Assembly: GCA_023974075.1 (NCBI GenBank)
Contig: JAMFTG010000328.1
Span: 62,001 to 126,000, forward strand
Source: Chaenocephalus aceratus
Taxonomy: Eukaryota > Chordata > Actinopteri > Perciformes > Channichthyidae
Reading direction: 5' to 3'
Length of the DNA stretch: 64,000 bases
The notes beneath the pieces were generated by a model, which had not been told where the DNA came from, searched no databases, and saw nothing but the letters and a program-made list of their open reading frames with translations. Both the position numbers and the translations under genes were made by a program. Every line of letters begins with the position of its first letter. Within the stretch, counting starts at the first letter, position 1. Shown piece after piece: positions 1 through 11,035 of the stretch.

Positions 1-117
1 TACTTTTACTTGAGTCAAGAAGTTTATTCAGTACTTCTACTTTTACCAGAGTATTTTTAAACACGAATATCTGTACTTCTACTTGAGTAAAGGATGTGTG
101 TACTTTTGCCATCTCTG
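1..117 (+). mobile_element. right end of family A hAT-like element (continues upstream of window)
   Basis: Ends in TTTTGCCATCTCTG, the same 3' terminus seen at 7480, 16223 and 23149. The preceding 'acttgagtaaaggatgtgtg' is shared by those copies. Only the right terminus lies in the window, so the minisatellite and left end are not visible. Confidence 0.75.
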
Positions 118-1559
118 GCAGCCAGTAAGAGAGATCATCAGGACAGAGCTGAATGAAACTCAACCCAGACCAGGTGTGCTCTTTGTTGGACAGAGCTTGA
201 AGGCTAGATATTTCAAGTACACAGAGAAACGTTCAGGATGTCCGCTATTGCAGCCGAGACGTACATGGATGAAAAACCCTAGAGAGCGAGATAGTCACAT
301 CTTTAAACAACATGTAATGAAGCCAAACTGGACGTCACACCTCTGTAGGGACATCGTCAAATACAAAGACAAAGACTAACACACACATCAGAAGTTGGAA
401 AGCTTTGAAAGCCTGTAGTTACACTCAAGTCTGTTTGAAAAGACCCAAAAGTAACAACAGAACAAAGGAGGATCAGACGAGTGAAAACGAGAGATTGTCT
501 TTTCATATTTGACTCGAATTGCTGTCGAGGGTTTTCTTCCAAACTGAAAAAGATTGTGTTTTCTCAGCTTCACAACGTGCTGAGGCAAAGTTTGGAAGAC
601 TCTGGTGTTAACCGTCTTTCAGATGGTTGCTCATTATGACTAACTGGCCCTTCTGCGGTAGGGGGTTGACAGAATAAAGCAGAATATAAATAATAAAGAC
701 GGCTAAGGATCAGCTCCAGCTCACTGACCAGCTCTCCGTTGATAATGGCTCCTTTTGGAACAACGTTTTGCAGCATTTCTCTGTTCTGCACCGTCAAACC
801 AGCCATATGTTTGCATAGAATATCGAACTCGCCGCACATTAACGTACCTGTTTACTTTTCCTGCTACTTATACTACTGGGCTTTTATGTTTGGCAGATAT
901 AAGATGAAATGTGTCTCCCAGGCTGCTTCCCTGTACATCTGGAGCTTACCTGTGTCACTTCCTCTCAGGGGTTTTAATAAGATTGCATTTATTATCCAAT
1001 CCACACTCCTAGCTTCCTGTTCTCAGTTTCAGCTCGACCCAAATGTCGCTCAGACTACAACTCCCTCGACGGTTTTAATTGATGTAGACTTGTTGTTCTT
1101 TATGTTCTTCTGCAAACACGTCTAATAGAGTGGGACATCTCAACACCTCACTGTAATCACAAGTGTTTAGCACTAATTCTGTGTACCCTCTTCATCTAAT
1201 TACAATCAATACACAGGGTGAGCAAACACGACTCATTAGCAAAAGGCCTACATAGTGAGATTCTTATATATCTTTCTTTTACCCCTGATTCCAGAGCTGC
1301 TCTCCAGCTCCAGTAATTGATGGATATAGTGAGTGCAGCGTCCAGGAAAAAAATCCTTTGAAATTGCCGTGGAGCTTTTGAAGCCTATGTCCCAGCGCTC
1401 AACACTCTCTGGGTTTTTCATCTCTCCCATCGCTGCTCATTTGAAGAGAAGCTCTCTCTCTCTCCGAGTGGCTGTAATGGACTCCAAGGAAAAAAGCATC
1501 TCCAGAAAAAGACGTGGACATGTTAGCGTCACTGTACTGTAGGTTCTGCAGAAACACAC
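118..1559. other. no recognised feature
   Basis: Short open frames occur on both strands, but none shows a domain, a convincing exon structure or a repeat match elsewhere in the window. It could be intronic or intergenic single-copy DNA. Confidence 0.4.
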
Positions 1560-1746
1560 ATAATACATTTGTATTTCCACATGTATATTTTGTAATGTTA
1601 TTTTATTTCAGAAATATTTTTGATTGTTTATTTCTAGTGTCTTAATTTCTCCTATGTACATTTCATTGTCTTTTATGCTGCTGCAACGCAAACATTTCCC
1701 ACATTGGGATCAATAAAGTACTAATCTATCTATCTATCTATCTATC
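1560..1746 (+). mobile_element. 3' tail of a non-LTR retrotransposon (family T1)
   Basis: The sequence ends 'ttgggatcaataaagtact' followed by (TATC)n, a LINE-like poly(A)-signal tail with a microsatellite end. It matches 43497-43690 over most of its length, and shorter reverse pieces lie at 22104 and 49725. No coding part is present, so the copy is strongly 5' truncated. The tail is split from the rest of its (TATC)n by the LTR at 1747-2277. Confidence 0.7.
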
Positions 1747-2277
1747 TGTAACATCCCGTCATGTCTGCTAAATTGTTCATGTCATGTTAATCAGGTTCAT
1801 GTTATTGTTTCACGTTTAGTTCATAGCCCAGGTTAGATTTATGTTCAGTCAAGTCTTTTTGTTCACCTGTCTAGTCCTGTCATTGCACTTCCTGTTTTAT
1901 TTTGTACTTACCTCTGGTCTCATTTCAGGTCCCTTTACTTCCTCCCTTTGTGTGTTTTCCCGCCATCGTCAGTGTCTGCCCCGCCCCTGATTGTTTCCAC
2001 CTGTTCCCCCTTACCTCATGTATAAATAGTCCTGTCTCCCTTTGTCCTGTGCCAGTTCGTCTTGTGCCATTTAGAGAGCCAGCTCGTCTCGCCCAGAGAT
2101 TATTGTATTTGCGACCATAGTCAAGTGTATTTAGTTTGTAGTTTGCTTTGCTATGTTTTGCCTCTTAGGAGTGATGTTTTGTTTGAACTTTATACTTTTC
2201 CAAAGTAAAGACTATTTTTGAACACATTTCTTTTGAGTCGTGCGTTTGAGTCCAAGTGTCTGTTAAGGTTCCTAACA
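1747..2277 (+). mobile_element. solo LTR of an LTR retrotransposon
   Basis: The 531-bp unit starts TGTAACATCCCG and ends GTTCCTAACA (TG...CA). It has a TATAAATAG box at 2021-2029 and an AAGTAAAG poly(A)-like signal near 2204, the layout of an LTR. It interrupts a (TATC)n tract and is flanked by 'ctatc' on both sides (1742-1746, 2278-2282). That fits a 5-bp TSD, although the tetranucleotide context makes the TSD ambiguous. No gag/pol or second LTR is present, so it is probably a recombination-derived solo LTR. A Gypsy-type origin is possible but not shown. Confidence 0.72.
2021..2029 (+). promoter_or_regulatory. TATA box of the solo LTR
   Basis: TATAAATAG lies about 275 bp into the LTR, downstream of a C/T-rich stretch, where the U3/R boundary of an LTR promoter is expected. 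Activity is inferred only. Confidence 0.5.
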
Positions 2278-2330
<53 letters not shown>

Positions 2331-2346
2331 GATCGATCGACTGACC
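2278..2346 (+). repeat. (TATC)n microsatellite
   Basis: Perfect TATC runs grade into GATC, GACT and GACC variants at the right edge. It is the continuation of the microsatellite tail of the LINE end at 1560-1746, displaced by the LTR. Confidence 0.95.
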
Positions 2347-2365
2347 TACCGACCTATTTATTTAT

Positions 2366-2680
2366 TCTTTATTTAACCAGATAAAAGCATTGAGATAGAA
2401 TCTCATTTGCAATGCTGACCTGGCCAAGAAGGCAGCAACGTTACACAGAACACAAACATATAAAATACAGAGAACACAACTAAGAAAACAAAAGACAAAA
2501 AAGCAGTCAGTACATTGAGCACATTAGGACAGTAAGAAAGGCACTACTTATTACTGCAAGAGCAGCTGGTGGTAAGGATTCAGACAACTTCAATTTAAAA
2601 CAGGCTATAGGGACAAGTGCCCTCAGTTTGAGGCGTGATTGAAGGTCATTCCAAGACCAAGGACCATAATAAAAAAACCT
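2366..2680 (-). mobile_element. reverse 3' end of a non-LTR retrotransposon (same tail type as 36780-40653)
   Basis: 'TTTATTTAACCAG', the CATTGAGAT...TCTC motif and 'GACCTGGCCAAGAAGGCAGC' match, with substitutions, the reverse complement of the terminal 70 bases of the LINE ending at 40653. Only untranslated 3' sequence is left. The far end is unclear and is placed where the (CTAC)n tract begins. Confidence 0.65.
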
Positions 2681-2681
2681 A

Positions 2682-2845
2682 CTACCTACCTACCTACCTA
2701 CCTACCTACCTCCTACCTACCTACCTACCTACCTACCTACCTACCTACCTACCTACCTACCTACCTACCTACCTACCTACCTACCTACCTACCTACCTAC
2801 CTACCTACCTACCTACCTACCTACCTACCTACCTACCTACCTACA
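2682..2845 (+). repeat. (CTAC)n microsatellite, about 164 bp
   Basis: About 40 tetranucleotide units with a single interruption near 2710. The open frames across it (Tyr-Leu-Pro-Thr repeats) are a trivial result of the repeat. Confidence 0.97.
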
Positions 2846-3684
2846 CAGTTACAGTAAAGGCTTGTAGCTCATTTTCTAAGATATCTTGCAACTCTTACAA
2901 CGTGTGGAATAATCTTGAAAGATAGAGGATTTTGAACGAGGGGTTTTCGTCAACTGTTCTGCCAGAAAGCTCCCTGACTGCGCCTTCATTTTGTGTCTGT
3001 TGTGACGTTTGTTGTTCAGTTTCTATTGGATTTGGAGGAGGACGATGGCCACCTACCAGCTTGTGCACAGTAGGAGGTGGAAGTCTTCACAAAGGAAAGG
3101 AGAAGCCACGACAAACAGAGACTCACACAAACACTCCACAGCAGATGTTTCAGACGACCACAGTGATACTGTCATGGAGGACAGAAACGGTTGTAATGAG
3201 ATATGCTGACAGGAAACAGGCGTACAGAGATGAGGTTCTGATGGCAAAAAATAAACCTTCATTTACCCAAAAGACGCAGACTTCCATTTGCGACAGGGAT
3301 AACTTCGTCTACATGGAGGGGCAATAAGGGAGAGAGGAAGCTCTGAGACCGCTACAGGCAAAGAGGCGTGTCGTCTGCAACATAAAGAAAGAGAAGCAGG
3401 TTGAAGCGGTTTAAAAAGCACATTGCAAGGAAAAATATAGCATTGCATTATAGCGGTGATGCATGGACGATGGCATGTTTCTGAAGCAGCATGATTGCAC
3501 TGTGTACCAGAGAGAGGCTCCATCGCCACGGTAACACCCACTGATCCATACGTTGCATTTGGCAGAAGGAGAGATTACTTTTGTCCACCGCTCGCAGCAT
3601 TTGTCTGCCTTCAAATCAGGGTCGGGAACTCACATATATTAACAAAACGAGCTGAATCAGCACAAAGTGCTCAGTGCCAGGTTG
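2846..3684. other. no recognised feature
   Basis: Mixed-composition sequence with short open frames on both strands. None has a recognisable domain and none matches other parts of the window. Confidence 0.4.
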
Positions 3685-3736
3685 GGAGGAGGAGGAAGAG
3701 GAGGAGGAGGAGGAGGAGGAGGAGGAGGAGGAGGAG
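3685..3736 (+). repeat. (AGG)n trinucleotide tract
   Basis: Purine-only AGG/AAG run, potentially triplex- or G-quadruplex-forming. It encodes an artificial poly-Arg stretch in one frame. Confidence 0.9.
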
Positions 3737-3909
3737 TTTAGACGAGATCAGAATGTTTCTGTGTAATGAGAGACGACGGAGGCTGCAGATATGAACAGGA
3801 AGGAAGCACGAGACAATAATTACTTTCTGTTAGCTATCTTGTTCACGTTATGACCTTCTAAGATAATAGCATTGAACAGAACAGAAACACTCAGGTCAGA
3901 TATTTAAGT

Positions 3910-6063
3910 ACTCTTTAAAGTAGAGACAACAACATACTGATATAGACCTGAACATCAGCAGGAGAGGACTCTTTAAAGTGGAGACTACATACTGATATAC
4001 ACCTGAACATCAGGACTCTTTAAAGTAGAGACACTACATACTGATATACACCTGAACATCAGCAGGAGAGGACTCTTTAAAGTAGAGACACTACATACTG
4101 ATATACACCTGCACATCAGCAGGAGAGGACTCTTTAAAGTAGAGACACTACATACTGATATACACCTGAACATCAGCAGGAGAGGACTCTTTAAAGTAGA
4201 GACACTACGTACTGATATACACCTGAACATCAGCAGGAGAGGACTCTTTAAAGTAGAGACACTACAGACTGATATACACCTGAACATCAGCAGGAGAGGA
4301 CCTCTTTAAAGTAGAGACACTACATACTAATATACCACCTGAACATCAGCAGGAGAGAGGACTCTTAAAGTAGAGACACTACATACTGATATATCACCTG
4401 AACATTCAGCAGGAGAGGACTCTTTAAAGTAGAGACACTACATACTGATATTACACCTGAACATCAGCCGGAGAGGACTCCTTTAAAGTAGAGACACTAC
4501 ATAGTGATATACACCTGAACATCAGCAGGGAGGGGACTCTTTAAGTAGAGACACTGCATAACTGATATAACCTCTGAACATCAGCAAGAGAGGACTCTTT
4601 AAAGTAGAGACACTACATACTGATATACACCTGGACATCAGCAGGAGAGGGACTCTTTAAAGTAGAGGCACTACATAACTGATATACACCTGAACATCAG
4701 CAGGAGAGAACTCTTTAAAGTAGAGACACTACATACTGATATACACCTGAACATCAGCAGGAGAGGACTCTTTAAAGTAGAGGAAACAAATACAACAGAA
4801 GACTACAATACTGATATACACCTGAACATCAGCAGGAGAGGGACTCTCTTAAAGTAGATACACTACGTACTGATATACACCTGAACATCAGCAGGAGAGA
4901 ACTCTTTAAAGTAGAGACACTACAACACTGATATACACACCTGACATCAGCAGGAGAGGACTCTTTAAAAGTAGAGACACTACATACTAATATACAGCTG
5001 AACATCAGCAGGAGAGGACTCTTTAAAGTAGAGACACACATACTGATATACAACTGCACATCAGCAGGAGGGGACTCTTTAAAGTAGAGACACTACATAC
5101 TGATATACACCTGAACATCAGCAGAGAGGACTCTTTAAAAGTAGAGACACTACATACTGATATACACCTGAACATCAGCAGGAGAGGACTCTTAAAAGTA
5201 GAGACACTACATACTGATATACACCTGAACATCAGCAGGAGGGGACTCTTTAAAGTAGAGACACTACATACTGATATACACCTGAACATCAGCAGGAGAG
5301 GACTCTTTAAAGTAGAGACACTACATACTGATATACACCTGAACATCAGCAGGAGAGGACTCTTTAAAGTAGAGACACTACATACTGATATACCTGAACA
5401 TCATCAGGAGAGGACTCTTTAAAGTAGAGACAACTACATACTGATATACACCTGAACATCAGCAGGAGAGGACTCTTTAAAGTAGAGACACTACATACTG
5501 ATATACACCTGAACATCAGCAGGAGAGGACTCTTTAAAGTAGAGACACTACATACTGATATACACCTGAACATCAGCAGGAGAGGACTCTTTAAAGTAGA
5601 GACACTACATACTGATATACAACTGAACATCAGCAGGAGAGGACTCTTTAAAGTAGATACTCTACATACTGATATACACCTGAACATCAGCAGGAGAGGA
5701 CTCTTTAAAGTAGAGACACTACATACTGATATACACCTGAACATCAGCAGGAGAGGACTCTTTAAAGTAGAGAGACACTACATACTGATATACACCTGAA
5801 CATCAGCAGGAGAGGACTCTTTAAAGTAGAGACACTACATACTGATATACACCTGAACATCAGCAGGAGAGGACTCTTTAAAGTAGAGACACTACATACT
5901 GATATACACCTGAACATCAGCAGGAGAGGACTCTTTAAAGTAGAGACACTACATACTGATATACACCTGAACATCAGCAGGAGAGGACTCTTTAAAGTAG
6001 AGACACTACATACTGATATACACCTGAACATCAGCAGGAGAGGACTATTTAAAGTAGAGACAC
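3910..6063 (-). repeat. 57-bp minisatellite array 1 (about 37 units)
   Basis: Tandem unit containing 'actctttaaagtagagac', 'actacatactgatatacac' and 'tgaacatcagcaggagag', 57 bp per unit. It is the reverse complement of the units at 52583 and 60717. Units from about 5150 to 6060 are nearly identical. Between about 4280 and 5100 many carry single-base insertions or deletions, for example in 'accacctg', 'acattcag' and 'cctctttaaag'. The unit has no stop codon in one reverse frame, which gives 100-126-aa artefactual open frames broken by the indels. Confidence 0.96.
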
Positions 6064-6204
6064 GAGATAATAATATGAACCTAAAAATAACCATAAAAGG
6101 ACTGCTTTAAAAAGAGGCATCTTGCATAAAGAATGGTTCCTGTAGGAATATTTTAGTGCTCAGATTAAGTTGCTGAATTTCTTTTTTTACACGTCATTTA
6201 TAAT

Positions 6205-7480
6205 CAAAGGTGGGAGTAGTGGAGTACACATACGTTGTTACTTTACTTATGTACATTTGTCTGGTATCAGTACTTTAGTCCCCTACTTATTTTTCTGATG
6301 ACTTTTTACTTTGACTTCTTACATGTTGAACACAAATACCTGTACTTTCTACTTCTTACATGTTGAACACAAATACCTGTACTTTCTACTTGTTACATGT
6401 TGAACACAAATACATGTACTTTCTCTACTCTCACATGTTGATCCCAAATACCTGTACTTTCTACTTCTTACATGTTGAACACAAATACCTGTACTTTCTA
6501 CTTCTTACATGTTGAACACAAATACCTGTACTTTCTACTTCTTACATGTTGAACCCAAATACCTGTACTTTCTACTTCTTACATGTTGAACTCAAATACC
6601 TGTACTTTCTACTTCTTACATGTTGAACCCAAATACCTGTACTTTCTACTTCTACTTACATGTTGAACTCAAATACCTGTACTTTCTACTTCTTACATGT
6701 TGAACCCAAATACTTGTACTTTCTACTTCTTACATGTTGAACACAAATACCTGTACTTTCTACTTCTTACATCTTTGAACACAAATACCTGTACTTTCTA
6801 CTTCTCACATGTTGAACCCAAATACCTGTACTTTCTACTTCTTACATGTTGAACACAAATACCTGTACTTTCTACTTCTTACATGTTGAACTCAAATACC
6901 TGTACTTTCTACTTCTTACATGTTGAACCCAAATACTTGTACTTTCTACTTCTTACATGTTGAACACAAATACCTGTACTTTCTACTTCTTACATGTTGA
7001 ACCCAAATACCTGTACTTTCTACTTCTCTCATGTTGAACTCAAATACCTGTACTTTCTACTTCTCTCATTTCCCAAACAGCTGGTTCCTTTAGTCTGAAT
7101 GTGTGTGTGGTGCGTGATCATTATTCTTCAGAGTCACTGCGTGCCTATTGGTTGGAACACGATCCGTGTATCCATCACTTCCTGGTCTTCTCTAAAGAAG
7201 AGGGACCAATGGAAACGTTGTCATGTTGCCGTTGGTCACCATGGAAACATTCATTAGCTAACAATGACATTATTGTTCTATTGATATAAAGGGAGGTCAG
7301 GTACTCTTTAAAACAGCTGCTAGTTATGGGTACTTTTTACTGAAGTACACTTCAAAGCCTCTTTACTTTGACTTGAGTAAAGAAGTTTAGTCAGTACTTC
7401 GACTTTCACCAGAGTATTATTAAACACGAGTATCTGTACTTCTACTTGAGTAAAGGATGTGTGTACTTTAGCCATCTCTG
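6205..7480 (+). mobile_element. family A hAT-like non-autonomous element, copy 1
   Basis: The left end is CAAAGGTGGGAGTAGTGG and the right end GTACTTTAGCCATCTCTG. Both match the copy at 14105-16223, where an 8-bp TSD is clear. Flanks here are 'tttataat' (6197-6204) and 'attataaa' (7481-7488), 6 of 8 identical, so a decayed TSD is plausible. The interior holds a 37-bp minisatellite (6308-7072) and about 400 bp of unique right-hand sequence, including 'cctattggttggaacacg', which recurs reversed at 50855 and 59325. No transposase is encoded, so it would have to be mobilised in trans. Confidence 0.75.
6308..7072 (+). repeat. 37-bp minisatellite inside family A copy 1 (about 21 units)
   Basis: Unit made of 'tacctgtactttctacttct' plus 'tacatgttgaacacaaa' (37 bp), with variation mainly at the aacac/aaccc/aactc position and Tac/Cac. 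The same unit fills copies at 14212, 50995 and 59468. Confidence 0.96.
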
Positions 7481-7534
7481 ATTATAAAGGCAACACATAA
7501 CATTTTTAAAGTAACCCTCCCATCCCTGAGCGTA
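7481..7534 (+). mobile_element. terminal fragment of a second hAT-like family
   Basis: 'tttaaagtaaccctcccat' ending in CCCTG resembles the reverse complement of the left end of the TSD-supported element at 57499 (CAGAGTTGGGGTTACTTT). It also resembles 'gggatgggagggttacttta' near 40990 and the terminus at 63493. Only the end is present. Confidence 0.45.
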
Positions 7535-7797
7535 TGGATTAATGTGCCCCAAGGACACATGAGGTTTTGCTCCTCTGCGACCTGGAGCTTCCACGATAAT
7601 CTCCCATCCATGGAGGTTAAGTCCTGGATGGAGATTTCCCCTCTCTGCCATATACGCTTCCTGTTATCTCTGGAGTGCAGGTCCTCTGCTTACATAATGC
7701 CAACCTCTAAACACTCCCAAAACTTCCTAACAGGCAGACGGCTGGCAAAGTGGTTTCAAGGACTAATTGAGCTTAATAATGGTGTTTTACTCTGGAA

Positions 7798-7819
7798 ACA
7801 CACACACACACACACACAC

Positions 7820-7869
<50 letters not shown>
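7798..7869 (+). repeat. (CA)n microsatellite
   Basis: About 36 dinucleotide units with one slip near 7820. Confidence 0.97.
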
Positions 7870-7874
<5 letters not shown>

Positions 7875-8215
7875 TCAGTCCGCTGTGTTTTTTAGGAAAA
7901 TTCCCAATGCTGCGGTTAATTTCAAGTTCTCCAAAATAACAATGCGCTTAGTTTTAGTGCTGTTACAGTAAATAAAGCAGATCTACGATTCAGCAATTCG
8001 TAGATTAATGAATTCGGTTGATTCATTAATTATTCATTCATTATTTTAACTTGCACAAAACAACTTTTAGTGGCTTAAAGCAACAGTTACTTCTTCCAGT
8101 AACAATCAATCAACAACAAATATCATAAATAAGACATGTTAATGCATCAAGAGTAATGGATTACATGTAGTGGGATTACATAATCAGGATTAAAAGAAAG
8201 TTAACGTTTGGTAAA
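7870..8215. other. AT-rich sequence with hAT-like relic
   Basis: 'ggattacatgtagtgggatt' followed by 'acataatcaggatt' at about 8158-8192 resembles the interior of the element at 57499-58143 (near 58110). The rest is unassigned. Confidence 0.35.
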
Positions 8216-8345
8216 ATGATCAGATGTTCTCTCTTCTCTGTGAGCTGTACTGTTCTGTAGGATAATACTTTAAGTGTGAATACTTGTACTGCCTGAATCT
8301 GCTGTTGGTTTTCACTTTCTTTGCTCATTTGTTCTGTTTTTTATT
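8216..8345 (+). repeat. dispersed repeat, pair of 28799-28945
   Basis: 'ctctctgtgagctgt'-type sequence through 'tttctttgctcatttgttct' matches 28799-28945 closely over about 130 bp. It directly adjoins the composite repeat at 8369. Its class is unknown. Confidence 0.6.
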
Positions 8346-8368
8346 TAGTATGTTGTTAGAAACATCTC

Positions 8369-8910
8369 ACTGGTTCCCGGTTTGAGCTTCAGCCTCAGGA
8401 TCCATGTATCTGTGATCCTCTCCAGATGGAAGGAGTCATCACATACAGAGCATCAGCTAGTCCCTGAGCAGTGTCCTTCACATGCTGATATCCAAGAGAG
8501 GGAGTCACACAGTCACAAGATGGAGGAATAGCGGGTCTTGTGTCTAATCATACATCCCGTCATGAACAAAATACTGAGTTTTTCTCTAAATGTTGGCTTT
8601 TTTCTGAAAATCTAAAAAATCTGACTTTTTCACAAAAATCTGACTTTTTCTCAAAATTATGAAGTTTCGTCAAAATTATGACTTTTTCCGACTTTTTCAA
8701 AAAATCCGGACATTTTCGGAATACTTTAAAATGTTAATAATCACTGGTCTCCGGCTTGAGCTTCAACCTCAGGATCCATATGTTGCTGATCCTTTCCAGA
8801 ATGGAAGGAGTCATCACATACAGAGCATCAGCTAGTTCCTGAGCAGTGTCCTTCACATGCTGATATCCAAGAGAGGGAGTCACACAGTCACAAGATGGAG
8901 GAATAGAAAG
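8369..8910 (+). repeat. composite dispersed repeat with duplicated 165-bp arms and a degenerate T-rich core
   Basis: Two direct arms (8369-8535 and 8744-8906) share 'gtgtccttcacatgctgata' and 'cacacagtcacaagatggag'. Between them lies a degenerate, roughly 20-bp, T-rich repeat around 'ctgactttttctcaaaatt' (about 8570-8720). The reverse complement of the same arrangement, including the arm duplication and the core, occurs at 47752-48430. The order is conserved, so this is a real dispersed unit. I see no coding sequence or clear terminal repeats. Confidence 0.7.
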
Positions 8911-9739
8911 CAGTATTCAATGTTTACTTCAGATTAGCTCCACGTCAGAAATGAGCATGCTTGATGTCTCTCTCCATAGAGGCTGAATCCTCATGTTCAT
9001 CACATAGCTATCATCTACTGGAAGAGGACATTCAGTGTTTTCCCAACACAGGTGAACCTATATGCTGTAATGTATCATGAACGTGGTGTTTACAGTCACC
9101 GCTTTCAGCCAATCACATGCCGTCTGCTTCTTTAGTTAAACATCTGCTACCAGATTAGCAAGTTAGGTCAGTTAGCTAGAGCAACAAGAATGTTTACTAC
9201 AGTAAATAAAGCAATACGTCTACACAATGTATTCACATGATTTATGTATTTATGTCACTCTTATTTATATTAAACATTTATGGATTTAATACAATCCTAT
9301 CCATCTACATCGATGTAATACTCGATATCTTTCTGGTAGTCAAAGCTGGTGTTTGTTCAGCTGTCAATCATCAGTGGCATCTCATTATGCCTCAGTGTGT
9401 CCAAGTGTCTCTCTCCCTCTGTTTTCTCACATCACTCACTGACAGGGAAGAGCACATTTACTTGAAAATGTCACAGATCAATACTTTGCATTATAATACA
9501 ATTATTTCCCTCCAGGATATGACTGCTGGAGACAGCGATCAAACAAGCTAATCCGTCTCTACATAGCTAATGTGTAAAGCCTTAGGGTTAGCAAAATATG
9601 AAACTAATGTAACCTGATTACTTTCCAGGATTTGTGGATTACCTCAATCAACGTATTATGTGAGACATTAGAACAATGTGAACTAAGAAAAGAAGAAACC
9701 AAATGATTTAGGATCACCAATCTGCTTGCATCTTTAGAA
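8911..9739. other. mostly unassigned
   Basis: The first about 110 bases (to about 9020, including 'gagcatgcttgatgtctctc') still match the reverse of 47752-47870. The remainder, with an AT-rich open frame at 9237-9551, has no recognisable features. Confidence 0.4.
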
Positions 9740-9938
9740 TTTATTAAATGTATTATCATGATAGTTATAGTTATTTGTATTTCACTGTAACATATTTAAC
9801 CTTACATTTCTTTCACCTTCACAATTGTAATTTTAATTGTTGTACTTTTGTTATTATTGTTATTTTGTTATCTTATGTCCTTTAATAATATGTTGCAGTG
9901 TTGGAGGAGCTCGGGACGTTATATTTATATTGCCAAAC
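9740..9938 (+). mobile_element. LINE-type 3' tail (family T2), left part of a copy split by the hAT at 9939
   Basis: 'gttgcagtgttggaggagct' and the following 'tatatttatattgcc' match the uninterrupted tail at 17334-17490. The remainder ('cagtagctactgataataaa', 'ccttgaatcttgaa') continues at 12513-12565 beyond the hAT element. Confidence 0.7.
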
Positions 9939-10196
9939 CAGAGTTGGGGACTCGAGTCACATATTTTTTGACTTGAGACATGATTGAGTAACATTGATAA
10001 AATACTTGACTTTGACTTGGTATTCATGACTTGAGACTTGACTTAATCTTGAGATAGATGACTTCAAAGGACTTGACTGTTTAAAATTAAATATTTGCGT
10101 TTGTTTTTGTAGTGAGTGAGTGACGTTTACTCTTTTCGAAAAACGTGATTATAGCGCCTTGCGGCAACCCACTAGCAGGTAGGAGTCTCAGTTAAC

Positions 10197-10371
10197 ATGG
10201 CAGCGGCTAGCGTTACTCCAAAAATAGTGAAGTTTAGATTCAAGGATGATGTTGTTGATGACGGTAATAAGAAGAGAACAGCGGTATGCAGGGTCTGCAG
10301 CATAAAGATCGGTGACACGACCACCACAACATCCAACTTCCTTCGTCACTACAAAAAACCCCAAGAGAAAG
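10197..10371 (+). pseudogene. BED zinc-finger first exon of hAT transposase
   Basis: ATG at 10197 opens a frame of about 58 codons. A basic stretch (NKKRTAVCRVC) supplies the first Cys pair (C-x2-C), and SNFLRHYKK supplies the first His of the finger, the usual N-terminal DNA-binding BED pattern of hAT transposases. The frame runs into a good splice donor, AAAG|GTACGTG, at 10371/10372, so this is most likely exon 1 with intron 1 following. The frame closes 24 bases later if unspliced. No downstream exon with the hAT dimerisation or catalytic region is visible before the L2 insertion, so the gene is judged dead. The open exon suggests it decayed recently. Confidence 0.7.
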
Positions 10372-11035
10372 GTACGTGCATGTGTTGTATTAGCTAGAAA
10401 GCTAACGCTAAGTTTAAGCTACGTTAGACTTGCTTTCAAATCGATTAAGCAAAGAGAAGACAAAACGGTAAAGGGATTCATTTTGACTAACCCTGATACT
10501 GACGGGCTGTCAGGAGAGGGAGAGAGAGGAAGATATATGCCTCGTTTATTTCCCCTGTGTTATTATCAGAAGTTACTGTAAACTTTTGAATAATGTAGTT
10601 CATCTACTTTTAGTAGTTTTTGTTTTAAATGTTTTAATGATGTTGTTTTTGTTTGTAGAAGTGCATCATTCCTTGATTTATTGTAAAATGAATGTTTTTG
10701 ATCTGTTATGATGATAAACTGAAGCAATTTCTAAATTAACCCAATTAAGTGAGTTTTTATTTAGTTTATATACGGAAATTATGAAGAGGAACAAATGAAA
10801 TGATTTGAAAATGATATCTATGTAGGTGCTGACGCTGTTGGCGGTTCTAGTGTTAACATACATTTAAATTAAATATGTGTAATGGTAAATGCCATATATC
10901 ATTTTCTTACCTGGAATTCTGCCTTTTTGAATACTTTTTGATTGAGTCCTAGCTATATTGTCTGGAGATCTGGGGTTAATATGAATCTGTTAATATGATT
11001 GTCATCGGTCTAAATTAGATTTCAAATGATTAACT

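Noticed and set aside
739..1125. 128-codon open frame
   Set aside because: No recognisable motif, no supporting splice or promoter context, and overlapping frames on the other strand.
6308..7072. CRISPR-like regular repeats
   Set aside because: Units are contiguous without unique spacers, and the genome context is a vertebrate; these are minisatellites.
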